DNA of 64,000 nucleotides from Litorivita sp050633545 (lineage in GTDB: Bacteria > Pseudomonadota > Alphaproteobacteria > Rhodobacterales > Rhodobacteraceae): positions 38,913 to 102,912 of the forward strand of contig JBOEGS010000007.1 of the NCBI GenBank assembly GCA_050633545.1, read 5' to 3'. The notes under the pieces are model-generated. The model made no database searches and was not told where the DNA came from. It worked only from the letters and a program-made list of their open reading frames with translations. The position numbers were made by a program, and so were the translations under genes. This document shows positions 22,581 to 30,773 of the stretch, piece by piece. The number at the start of each line of letters is the position of its first letter. The first letter of the stretch is position 1.

Positions 22581-24563
22581 ATGATTACAGAATTTGGCCA
22601 CTACGCTCTCATCCTTGCTTTCGTCACCTCTTTGTTCGGGGCCACCGTGCCCCTGATCGGGGCGCATTACCGTTGGCGCGGGTGGATGGCGATGGGCGAA
22701 CCGGCCGCGATGGCACAGTTTTTGCTGACCTTCGGGGCCTTTGCGGCGCTTACCCATGCCTTTGTGACCTCCGATTTCAGCCTGCGCCTCGTGGTGCTCA
22801 ATTCGCATTCGGCCAAGCCCCTTTTGTATAAATTCAGCGGTGTTTGGGGGAATCACGAAGGCTCGATGCTTTTGTGGGTGCTCATCGTGACGGCCTTTGG
22901 CGCGGCGGCGGCGATGTTCGGGGGCAACCTGCCGCCCAGCCTGCGCGCCCGCGTTCTGGCGGTACAAAGCATGATCGCAGCGGCGTTTTTTGCCTTTTCG
23001 CTCTTCACCTCCAACCCGTTCTTGCGGCTCGTGACCCCGCCCTTTGACGGACAAGACCTCAACCCGCTGCTCCAAGATCCGGGCCTCGCCTTTCATCCGC
23101 CGTTCCTCTACCTCGGCTATGTGGGGCTTTCGATGACCTTCTCCTTTGCCGTCGCAGCGCTCATCGAAGGGCGCGTTGATGCGGCTTGGGGGCGTTGGGT
23201 GCGGCCTTGGACCTTGGCGGCTTGGATGTTCTTGACCGTCGGCATCGGGCTAGGCTCTTGGTGGGCCTATTACGAGCTTGGCTGGGGCGGATTTTGGTTT
23301 TGGGATCCGGTCGAAAACGCCTCCTTCATGCCATGGCTCATCGCGGCGGCCTTGCTGCATTCGGCCATCGTGGTGGAAAAGCGCGAAAGCCTCAAAAGCT
23401 GGACCATCCTGCTTGCCATTATCGCCTTTGGCTTTTCGTTGATCGGGGCCTTTATCACCCGCTCGGGGGTGATCACTTCGGTTCATGCCTTTGCCTCCGA
23501 CCCCGAACGCGGGGTGTTCTTGCTGATCATTCTGGCGGTGTTCATGGGCGGCGCCTTGACGCTTTTTGCCTTGCGCGCGGGCGCGATGGAGGCCAAGGGC
23601 GTCTTTTCCATGGTCAGCCGCGAAAGCGCGCTTTTGCTCAACAACATCCTTTTGGGCGTCTCGGCCTTTGTGGTCTTTATCGGGACGATCTGGCCGCTGG
23701 TGTCCGAGCTGTTCTTTGACCGCAAACTCTCGGTTGGCGCGCCGTTTTTCGACACATCCTTCACGCCCTTCATGGTGGTCTTGGGGCTGATCTTGCCGAT
23801 CGGGGCGATGCTGCCGTGGAAACGCGCCAAAATAGGCAAAGCCATGCGCAGCCTGCGCGGGGCTTTCGTCCTGGCGCTTGCGGTCGGGGCGTTGGCCTTT
23901 GCCTTGCAAACGGGTCGGTCGGCCTTGGGGCCGGTCGGGTTGTTTCTTGGCGCTTGGCTGGTGTCGGGCGCGGCGGTGGATCTTTTCTCGCGCACGGGGC
24001 GCGGCGGTTTTGGCGCGCGGCTGCGCCGGATGCTGCGATTGCCGCGCGCCGATTGGGGTAAATCCGTGGCCCATGCGGGGCTTGGGGTGGTGATCACCGG
24101 CATCGCGGGGCTGACCGCATGGGAGGCCGAAGATATCCGCGTGGTGCAAACCGGCGTGCCTTTCTCGATTGCCGGCTATGATCTGGTGCTCAATGGGGTG
24201 CAAAGCGTGCAGGGGCCGAATTACCGCTCGACCATGGGCGATTTCACCCTGTCGAAAAACGGCCGTGTGATTTCGACGCTGCATCCCGAAAAACGCATCT
24301 ATCCGGTTGCCAAAATGCCCACCACCGAAGCGGCAATTGATGGCGGGGTCTGGCGCGATGTCTATGTGGTCATCGGCGATCCGCAAGAGGGCGGGGGCTG
24401 GGCGGTGCGCAGCTATTACAAACCTTTGGCCAACTGGATTTGGGGCGGCACGATCTTGATGGCCTTCGGCGGCGGGCTGAGCCTGTCGGATCGCCGGTTC
24501 CGCGTGGCCGCAGGGGCGCGCAAAACAGGGCGCGGCCCGCAACAAGGGGTGGCTGCCGAATGA
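22581..24563 (+). CDS. ccmF: Cytochrome c heme lyase subunit CcmF
   Basis: CcmF is the large membrane subunit of the heme-attachment complex with CcmH and CcmE. The 660-residue protein is polytopic. The WWD heme-handling loop is clear (GSWWAYYELGWGGFWFWDP, ~226–250). Surrounding conserved parts include GVWGNHEGSMLLW and PLLQDPGLAFHPP. The start at 22581 matches the family (MITEFGHYALILA). It overlaps ccmH by 4 bases (ATGA). Confidence 0.96.
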   Translation: MITEFGHYALILAFVTSLFGATVPLIGAHYRWRGWMAMGEPAAMAQFLLTFGAFAALTHAFVTSDFSLRLVVLNSHSAKPLLYKFSGVWGNHEGSMLLWVLIVTAFGAAAAMFGGNLPPSLRARVLAVQSMIAAAFFAFSLFTSNPFLRLVTPPFDGQDLNPLLQDPGLAFHPPFLYLGYVGLSMTFSFAVAALIEGRVDAAWGRWVRPWTLAAWMFLTVGIGLGSWWAYYELGWGGFWFWDPVENASFMPWLIAAALLHSAIVVEKRESLKSWTILLAIIAFGFSLIGAFITRSGVITSVHAFASDPERGVFLLIILAVFMGGALTLFALRAGAMEAKGVFSMVSRESALLLNNILLGVSAFVVFIGTIWPLVSELFFDRKLSVGAPFFDTSFTPFMVVLGLILPIGAMLPWKRAKIGKAMRSLRGAFVLALAVGALAFALQTGRSALGPVGLFLGAWLVSGAAVDLFSRTGRGGFGARLRRMLRLPRADWGKSVAHAGLGVVITGIAGLTAWEAEDIRVVQTGVPFSIAGYDLVLNGVQSVQGPNYRSTMGDFTLSKNGRVISTLHPEKRIYPVAKMPTTEAAIDGGVWRDVYVVIGDPQEGGGWAVRSYYKPLANWIWGGTILMAFGGGLSLSDRRFRVAAGARKTGRGPQQGVAAE

Positions 24564-25033
24564 AACGCTTGATGCGCGCCGTGATCCTCGCCTGCCTTCC
24601 GCTCACGGCTATGGCGCCAGTGGCGATGGCGGTGGAGCCTGACGAGATCCTTTCCGATCCGGCCTTGGAAGCGCGCGCGCGGCAGATTTCCAAAGGGCTG
24701 CGCTGCCTTGTGTGCCGCAACGAGAGCATCGACGACAGCCATGCGGAATTGGCCCGTGATCTGCGCCTTTTGGTGCGCGAACGGCTCGTCGCGGGCGACA
24801 GCGATGCGCAGGCGGTGGAGTTCATCGTCGGCCGCTACGGCGAATATGTGCTGCTCAACCCGACGGGCAAAGGCAGCAACTTGCTGTTGTGGCAGGCGGG
24901 GCCGCTGATGCTTTTGCTGGCACTTGGGCTGGGCGGGCTCTATTTGCGCGCCCGCTCCAAGGCGCCGCAGGGCACCGAAGCGGGGCTTTCGGCGGATGAG
25001 GATGCGCGGCTGCGCCAGATAATGGACGAGTGA
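24560..25033 (+). CDS. ccmH: Cytochrome c maturation thiol protein CcmH
   Basis: CcmH (CycL) reduces apocytochrome c thiols in the periplasm for heme ligation. The 157-residue protein has a signal peptide ending near AMAVEP. The redox motif is LRCLVCRNESIDDSHAE, with Cys49 and Cys52, and a C-terminal membrane anchor follows (~103–121). The family usually reads CQN; here it is CRN. It is coupled to ccmF by an ATGA overlap. No ccmI gene follows here. Confidence 0.94.
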   Translation: MKRLMRAVILACLPLTAMAPVAMAVEPDEILSDPALEARARQISKGLRCLVCRNESIDDSHAELARDLRLLVRERLVAGDSDAQAVEFIVGRYGEYVLLNPTGKGSNLLLWQAGPLMLLLALGLGGLYLRARSKAPQGTEAGLSADEDARLRQIMDE

Positions 25034-25103
25034 CGCCTCGTTGCACTTTCCTTGGCCGCGCCGATGATGTTGGATGGCGCTAACCTGCTAGGGAGGCTTA
25101 TCC

Positions 25104-25880
25104 ATGCAATTTGAAACGCTTAAATACGAAGTGACGGACGGCGTGGCGGTGATCCGTTTTGACCGCGCCGACAAAATGAACGCCCTGACCACACAAATGC
25201 GCGCCGAAGTGGCCGCAGCCGTGACCATGGGCGGCAAAGAGGCGCGGGCGGTGGTGATTACCGGCTCGGGGCGGGCGTTTTGCTCGGGGCAGGACCTGTC
25301 GGACACAGGCAATGTTGCCGCGATGGACCTAGAGCGCACATTGCGCGACGAATATCTGCCGATGCTCAAAGCCATCACCGATTGCCCCGTTCCGACCATC
25401 GCCGCCGTGAACGGCGCCGCCGCAGGGGCAGGGGCCAATCTTGCGCTGGCGGCGGATGTGGTGATCGCGACGCAAAGCGCCTATTTCCTGCAGGCCTTCA
25501 CGCGGATCGGCCTGATCCCCGATGCGGGCGGCACCTATTGGTTGCCCCGTTCGATGGGCATGGCCAAAGCCATGGGCGCGGCGCTTTTTGCCGAACCGAT
25601 CAGCGCCCAGCAAGCCTCGGACTGGGGCATGATTTGGGAGGCGGTCGATGATACCTCCTTCGAGGCCCATTGGATGAAACGCGCGGCGCAACTGGCGGCG
25701 GGTCCGACCCTTGCCTATGGCCATGTCAAAGCCTCGATCCGCGGCAATTGGGACAATACGCTGGACGCGCAATTGGCCGATGAGGGCCGCCGCCAAGGCG
25801 AATGCGGTGCCTCGCGCGACTTCAAAGAGGGGGTTGTGGCCTTCCTTGAAAAACGTCCCGCGAAATATGAGGGCCGCTAG
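25104..25880 (+). CDS. Enoyl-CoA hydratase/isomerase family protein
   Basis: This 258-residue crotonase-fold enzyme has GSGRAFCSGQDLSD (first oxyanion segment), NGAAAGAGANLALAADVV (second oxyanion segment) and FTRIGLIPDAGGTYWLPR (catalytic region). The Asp-Ala-Gly-Gly-Thr pattern resembles PaaG/PaaB-type isomerases of phenylacetate breakdown more than classical hydratases. However, no other paa gene is nearby, so the substrate is open. AGGGAGG precedes the start. A bidirectional terminator separates it from the convergent RTX genes. Confidence 0.85.
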   Translation: MQFETLKYEVTDGVAVIRFDRADKMNALTTQMRAEVAAAVTMGGKEARAVVITGSGRAFCSGQDLSDTGNVAAMDLERTLRDEYLPMLKAITDCPVPTIAAVNGAAAGAGANLALAADVVIATQSAYFLQAFTRIGLIPDAGGTYWLPRSMGMAKAMGAALFAEPISAQQASDWGMIWEAVDDTSFEAHWMKRAAQLAAGPTLAYGHVKASIRGNWDNTLDAQLADEGRRQGECGASRDFKEGVVAFLEKRPAKYEGR

Positions 25881-25930
25881 GCCAGCGGTGATGTTCGGGC
25901 CTCGGGTCGAGGCCGAAAAACCTCGGCAAT

Positions 25931-25972
25931 AAAAAAGCCGCCCCTCCAAGAAAGGGGCGGCATTCTTGTTTT
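25931..25972. terminator. Bidirectional Rho-independent terminator
   Basis: GCCGCCCCT (25937–25945) pairs with AGGGGCGGC (25953–25961). Six A residues lie on the left and a TTCTTGTTTT run on the right. It can end both the rightward enoyl-CoA hydratase transcript and the leftward RTX transcript. Confidence 0.88.
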
Positions 25973-26015
25973 GAAAAGGTTTTGGTTCTTAAATTCTCGG
26001 ATCAGCTTGCTCGGA

Positions 26016-26810
26016 TCAACTTGTGTAGACTTCGACAAAACTCACGGCAATCGCGGCCACCGCGTCGAGGCTGGTCATATTGGCGAGGGTGGCAGCGGTT
26101 TGGCCATCGGCCAGAACATCCACCGTGCCGCCCGCGTTAACCGCATAGCCAAGCTCCGGCACCGCCGCGCCAGAGTAATAGACCACCAATGCGTCCTCCT
26201 CGATGTCGAAATCGGTGATTTCGGGGGCATCTTGATCGCCCAAATCCCCCTGCGCGCCGATGATCGCAAAGGTGTCAAACCCCTCGCCGCCAGTCACCGT
26301 ATCGTTATATCCGACCTCGGCGAAATCATTGCCCTTGCCCAGATAGACCTCATCGCCGCCAAAATCGCCCTCGGCAAAATCCCATTGAGCAGGGCTGTCT
26401 TCAAATTGGCCGCTCTGGGCCTGCTCGGTCCATGTGGCGACGTTGCCGGGCATGCCGCTGGCAATCACCACATCGTCCCCTGCGCCGCCGATCAACGTGT
26501 CAGACCCGACCAGATCAATCAGGCCGTCGTCGCCTTCGCCGCCGCGCAAGGAATCGTCGCCCTCGTCGCCAAAGACAAAATCGGAGCCCTCACGCCCGTA
26601 GATCGTGTCATCGCCTTCACCGCCAAGGATGGCGTCATCGCCGCCCTTGCCGTTTATTTCGTCGTCGCCATCGGTCCCGATGAGCAAATCGTCCCCTTCC
26701 GAGGGTTCGGTCGATTGGGCCGTTTTGGCATCGTCATCCCCGCCGAAAACACCAAACGCAGACAGCAGCGCGCCGGTGAGCAATAGCGGCATCAAGGTCA
26801 GTGCAAGCAT
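26016..26810 (-). CDS. Membrane-anchored RTX-type calcium-binding protein (paralogue B)
   Basis: This 264-residue protein begins with a hydrophobic helix (MLALTLMPLLLTGALLSAFG) followed by GGDDD. About six RTX nonapeptide-like repeats follow at residues ~40–120 (GGEGDDTIYG, GGEGDDGLID, GGAGDDVVIA). These form calcium-bound beta-rolls. The last ~70 residues (ITDFDIEEDALVVYYSG and beyond) are a separate beta domain shared with the upstream paralogue. Typical RTX exoproteins lack an N-terminal hydrophobic segment and use a C-terminal type I signal. This one looks Sec-exported or membrane-anchored. Function is unknown. Confidence 0.75.
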   Translation of the reverse strand: MLALTLMPLLLTGALLSAFGVFGGDDDAKTAQSTEPSEGDDLLIGTDGDDEINGKGGDDAILGGEGDDTIYGREGSDFVFGDEGDDSLRGGEGDDGLIDLVGSDTLIGGAGDDVVIASGMPGNVATWTEQAQSGQFEDSPAQWDFAEGDFGGDEVYLGKGNDFAEVGYNDTVTGGEGFDTFAIIGAQGDLGDQDAPEITDFDIEEDALVVYYSGAAVPELGYAVNAGGTVDVLADGQTAATLANMTSLDAVAAIAVSFVEVYTS

Positions 26811-26855
26811 TTAGAGATCTCTTCTCACTCAAATGCCCCTGTGCAAGGGGGCGGG

Positions 26856-27671
26856 TTATGGGCGCTCGCCTACTGAGGCAAAGACCACGCTGCTGGCGTC
26901 CAATGTCGCCGCGTCCACGCCTTGCAACAGTGCGACCACCACATCATCGACGCGCACTTCGGCGCTTTCATTCGCGCCTGCGGTGAAGGTCACGGTGCCG
27001 CCGGAGCCATAGACCACGAGGTAATCCTCGACCGCGTCGAAATCGGTTACGGTGACCTCGCCGGCATCATCGCCGCGCAAGAAGACCCCGATCTGATCCG
27101 CGCCTGCGCCGCCGGTGACCGTGTCACCCGCGCCCGCCACAACCGCATCATCGCCGCGGCCCAACTTGATGTCATCGCCCTCATCGGCGTCGGGATCATC
27201 GCTAAAGGTCTCGCCCGCAAAGAGCGCGGTGGTCAGCTCGGCAAATGTCGCATCATCATCGGCGAGATAGGCCTCGACGTCGCTGTCGTCAAAACCGTCG
27301 GCCATGGCCGCGGCATAGACGGTGTCATTGCCCGCGCCCGCCACGATCGTGTCGCTGCCCTCGACGTCATAGATGTAATCATCGCCCGCGCCGCCGCGCG
27401 ACAGGTCGTCGCCCGCGCCGCCGATGATCGTATCGTTGCCGTCATCGGCGAAGACGCTGTCGCTGCCCTCAAGGGTCCACACCTCGTCATTGCCGCCCTT
27501 GGCAACCACCTCGTCATTGGCCTCGGAGCCGACAAGCGTGTCATCGCCCTCTGTGCCGGTGATGGTGTCCTCGTTCTCGGCGGTCTCCTCGTCATCATCA
27601 TCGAAGACGCCAAAGGCGTAGAGCAGACCTGCGGTAAGAAGCCACGGACCGAGATAGAGCAAAGCAAGCAT
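26856..27671 (-). CDS. Membrane-anchored RTX-type calcium-binding protein (paralogue A)
   Basis: This protein is the tandem paralogue of the next gene. It has the same N-terminal helix (MLALLYLGPWLLTAGLLYAF) and acidic GVFDDDDEE, then RTX-like repeats at ~40–115 (GTEGDDTLVG, GGAGDDYIYD, GAGNDTVYAA). A divergent insert and a second repeat patch follow (~170–195). The terminal beta domain begins VTDFDAVEDYLVVYGSG. The start is set at the ATG 27671 by alignment with its paralogue; a GTG four codons upstream (27683) is possible. A perfect TTAA-N7-TTAAC site lies just upstream. Confidence 0.75.
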   Translation of the reverse strand: MLALLYLGPWLLTAGLLYAFGVFDDDDEETAENEDTITGTEGDDTLVGSEANDEVVAKGGNDEVWTLEGSDSVFADDGNDTIIGGAGDDLSRGGAGDDYIYDVEGSDTIVAGAGNDTVYAAAMADGFDDSDVEAYLADDDATFAELTTALFAGETFSDDPDADEGDDIKLGRGDDAVVAGAGDTVTGGAGADQIGVFLRGDDAGEVTVTDFDAVEDYLVVYGSGGTVTFTAGANESAEVRVDDVVVALLQGVDAATLDASSVVFASVGERP

Positions 27672-27692
27672 GAGATACGCCACCGAATAATG

Positions 27693-27708
27693 TTAATATT
27701 GTGTTAAC
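27693..27708. promoter_or_regulatory. CtrA-type binding site upstream of the RTX pair
   Basis: TTAATATTGTGTTAAC matches the full CtrA consensus TTAA-N7-TTAAC without a mismatch. It is nested in the inverted repeat ATATTG-N6-CAATAT (27696–27713). It lies 22 bases upstream of the chosen RTX start, in a short AT-rich segment that should hold the promoter. Confidence 0.6.
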
Positions 27709-27861
27709 AATATGGCAGCGGCGTTGCGTCTCAAAGCGAAGTTTTTGCAACTGGATGCGAATTGGCGCCAATCTCATAACGGATCGCGCATTGTTCTTGA
27801 CCTGGCGACAATCAGACGAAATTCGATGAGAATGCCCGAAAAATAGGCGGACCTTCAAAGC

Positions 27862-27893
27862 AAAACGCGCCCGCGGCAAAGCCGGGGCGCGTT
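27862..27893 (-). terminator. Terminator after gltA
   Basis: AACGCGCC (27864–27871) pairs with GGCGCGTT (27886–27893). An inner GGC-AAA-GCC hairpin and a short T run on the minus strand complete it. It lies 27 bases past the gltA stop. Confidence 0.75.
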
Positions 27894-27919
27894 CGATTCG
27901 CGTCGCGTCAGGGGCCGCT

Positions 27920-29215
27920 TTAGCGGTCTTCGACCTCGACGTAATCGCGCAGGGTCTCGCCGGTGTAAAGCTGGCGCGGGCGACCGATTTTCATGGTCGG
28001 ATCCGAGATCATCTCTTTCCACTGCGAAATCCAGCCAACAGTGCGTGACAGTGCAAAGATCGGGGTGAACATCGATGTGGGGAAGCCCATGGCCTCCAAA
28101 ATGATCCCCGAATAAAAATCGACATTCGGGAAGAGCTTTTTATCGGCGAAATACGGATCGCTCAGGGCTTGTTTCTCAAGCTCTTTAGCGACCTGTAGGA
28201 TCGGGTTGTTTTCCACGCCCAGCAGATCAAGAACCTCGTCGGCCGACTGTTTCATCACCGTCGCGCGCGGGTCGAAGTTTTTGTAAACGCGGTGGCCAAA
28301 GCCCATCAAACGGAAGGGATCGTCCTTGTCCTTGGCACGGGCGATGAATTCGGGGATCCGGTCCACGGTGCCGATCTCGCGCAGCATCTCGAGGCAGGCT
28401 TGGTTCGCGCCGCCGTGGGCAGGGCCCCAAAGACAGGCAATGCCCGCCGCAATCGAGGCGAAGGGGTTGGCACCCGACGAAGAGGCCAAACGCACGGTCG
28501 AGGTCGAAGCGTTTTGCTCGTGATCGGCGTGCAGGGTGAAAATGCGGTCCATCGCACGGCTCAGGATCGGGTTGACCTCGTAATCCTCGGCAGGGACGGC
28601 AAAGCACATGCGCAGGAAGTTCGACGCATAGTCCAGATCATTGCGCGGATAAACGAAGGGCTGCCCGATGGTGTATTTGAACGCCATGGCGGCAATTGTC
28701 GGCATTTTCGCGATCATACGGATCGAGGCGACCTCACGTTGCCACGGATCGTTGATATCGGTGCTGTCGTGATAAAAGGCCGACATCGCGCCAACCACAC
28801 CGACCATAATGGCCATCGGGTGGGCATCGCGGCGGAAGCCGGAGAAGAACTTATGCATCTGCTCGTGCACCATCGTGTGATGGGTCACGCGGCTTTCGAA
28901 ATCTTCGAGCTGCGCCGCCGTGGGCAATTCGCCGTAAAGAAGCAAATAGCACACTTCGAGATAGTGGGATTTTTCGGCCAGTTGGTCGATCGGATAGCCA
29001 CGGTGCAGCAATTCACCCTTGCCGCCATCGATAAAGGTGATGGTGCTGTCGCAAGACGCGGTCGAGGTGAAACCGGGATCATAGGTGAACACATCCGCCT
29101 CGGCGTAGAGCTTGCGGATGTCAATGACATCGGGGCCCGCGGTGGGGGAGTAGATCGGAAGCTCGTAGCTCTTCCCATCAATAGTCAGCGTTGCTGATTT
29201 CGTCGATTCTGCCAT
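27920..29215 (-). CDS. gltA: Citrate synthase
   Basis: Citrate synthase condenses acetyl-CoA with oxaloacetate, the entry to the TCA cycle. The 431-residue hexameric-type enzyme shows TSTASCDSTITFIDG, the active-site histidine regions (DHEQNASTSTVR and GPAHGGANQACLEML) and GFGHRVYKNFDPRA. The ATG at 29215 (MAESTKSATLTIDG) is preferred because AGGAAGG sits 9 bases upstream; an ATG two codons earlier is too close. It is monocistronic with its own terminator. Confidence 0.96.
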   Translation of the reverse strand: MAESTKSATLTIDGKSYELPIYSPTAGPDVIDIRKLYAEADVFTYDPGFTSTASCDSTITFIDGGKGELLHRGYPIDQLAEKSHYLEVCYLLLYGELPTAAQLEDFESRVTHHTMVHEQMHKFFSGFRRDAHPMAIMVGVVGAMSAFYHDSTDINDPWQREVASIRMIAKMPTIAAMAFKYTIGQPFVYPRNDLDYASNFLRMCFAVPAEDYEVNPILSRAMDRIFTLHADHEQNASTSTVRLASSSGANPFASIAAGIACLWGPAHGGANQACLEMLREIGTVDRIPEFIARAKDKDDPFRLMGFGHRVYKNFDPRATVMKQSADEVLDLLGVENNPILQVAKELEKQALSDPYFADKKLFPNVDFYSGIILEAMGFPTSMFTPIFALSRTVGWISQWKEMISDPTMKIGRPRQLYTGETLRDYVEVEDR

Positions 29216-29304
29216 TGTCATTCCCTTCCTTTAAGACCCGAAGCGCGGACCGCTCTCAGGTTCGTAAGTCATGGCCCCTTTAGAGTAGGTTAACCCAGCT
29301 CCTC

Positions 29305-30750
29305 TTAGGCCGCCATTCTGGCTGCGTCGTCTAGGCGGGCGAGGCTTTCCTCGCGTCCCAGAACCAGCATCATATCGAACACACTTGGCGTTGCAGCCCG
29401 TCCGGCCAGCGCCGCCCGCATCGGGCCTGCCAGCTTGCCGAACTTGATCTCGCGGGCCTCACAAAACCCGTTCAGAGCCGCCTCAAGATCGTCACGAGAC
29501 CAGCTAACATTTTGCAGATGCGGCGTCAATTCACCCAGTATACCACGGGATACTGAATCGAGGTTTTTTGCGGCTTTCTCTTCCGGAGAAATCGGGCGGT
29601 CGGCCATTATAAATGCAGCTTTATCAAGGAGTTCGGGAAAAGTCTTCGCGCGTTCCTTGAGGCAATACATACCCGCAAGGAAAAGCGCTTTTTTTGCATC
29701 GCTCAAAGCAGGGGCCTTGGTGGCGCTTAAAAAACCCGCAAGCTCATGCAGCAGCGCAGCATCATCCGCCGCCGCGATCTGTTGTCCGCAGATGTTTTCA
29801 AGCTTTTTGAAGTCGAGCCGCGCCGGAGATTTTCCGATCCCGTCCAGATCAAACCACTCCAAAGCCTGCGCATCGGAGAAAAATTCGTCATCGCCATGGC
29901 TCCATCCAAGGCGGGCGAGGTAATTGCGCATCCCTGCGGCGGGGTAGCCCATGGCCTGATATTCATGCGCGCCCAAGGCGCCGTGGCGTTTGCTGAGCTT
30001 TTTACCATCGGGGCCGTGAATCAGCGGGATATGCGCATAGATCGGCACATCCCATCCCATCGCCGCATAGATCCCCATCTGCCGCGCCGCATTGTTCAAA
30101 TGATCGTCGCCGCGGATCACATGGGTCACGCCCATATCGTAATCATCCACCACCACGGCCAGCATATAGACCGGCGTGCCGTCCGAACGTAGCAAAACCA
30201 TATCGTCCAACTGGTCGTTACGGATGGTCACATCGCCTTGGACCGCATCTGGGATCACAGTCGCGCCGTCATCTTCGGTCTTGAGGCGGATGACATAGGG
30301 CGCATCGGGGTGGCTGGCGGCGTCGGCATCGCGCCACGGGCTTTGGAACAGGGTGGATTTGCCCTCGGCCCGCGCCGCCTCGCGAAAGGCTTCGATCTCC
30401 TCTTGAGACGAAAAGCACTTATAGGCCGCGCCTTTGGCGAGCAAAGCCAAAGCCACCTCGCGGTGACGATCCGCGCGCTCGAACTGGCTGATCACCTCGC
30501 CGTCATGATCCAGCCCCAGCCACGCCAGACCTTGCAAAATCGCCTCGGTCGCTTCGGGGGTCGAACGGGCGCGGTCGGTGTCTTCGATCCGCAGCAGGAA
30601 TTTGCCGCCACGCCCCCGCGCATAGAGCCAGTTGAACAGCGCCGTGCGCGCCCCGCCGATGTGCAAATACCCCGTTGGCGAAGGGGCAAAACGGGTGACG
30701 ACGGGTTTGGCGGCGGGCTGAATTGTGTCGGGCGATGCGGGTGAGGGCAC
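29305..30750 (-). CDS. gltX: Glutamyl-tRNA synthetase
   Basis: GltX charges tRNA-Glu with glutamate. The 481-residue class I synthetase has FAPSPTGYLHIGGART (HIGH motif at ~30–33) and KLSKRHG (KMSKS motif at ~248–254). VIRGDDHLNNAARQ is also conserved. It sits between gltA and comEC, divergent from comEC with only 23 bases between their assigned starts. Alphaproteobacteria often carry two copies; only one is visible here. Confidence 0.95.
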   Translation of the reverse strand: MPSPASPDTIQPAAKPVVTRFAPSPTGYLHIGGARTALFNWLYARGRGGKFLLRIEDTDRARSTPEATEAILQGLAWLGLDHDGEVISQFERADRHREVALALLAKGAAYKCFSSQEEIEAFREAARAEGKSTLFQSPWRDADAASHPDAPYVIRLKTEDDGATVIPDAVQGDVTIRNDQLDDMVLLRSDGTPVYMLAVVVDDYDMGVTHVIRGDDHLNNAARQMGIYAAMGWDVPIYAHIPLIHGPDGKKLSKRHGALGAHEYQAMGYPAAGMRNYLARLGWSHGDDEFFSDAQALEWFDLDGIGKSPARLDFKKLENICGQQIAAADDAALLHELAGFLSATKAPALSDAKKALFLAGMYCLKERAKTFPELLDKAAFIMADRPISPEEKAAKNLDSVSRGILGELTPHLQNVSWSRDDLEAALNGFCEAREIKFGKLAGPMRAALAGRAATPSVFDMMLVLGREESLARLDDAARMAA

Positions 30751-30773
30751 GGTGGCTTAACCTTTCGGTAATC

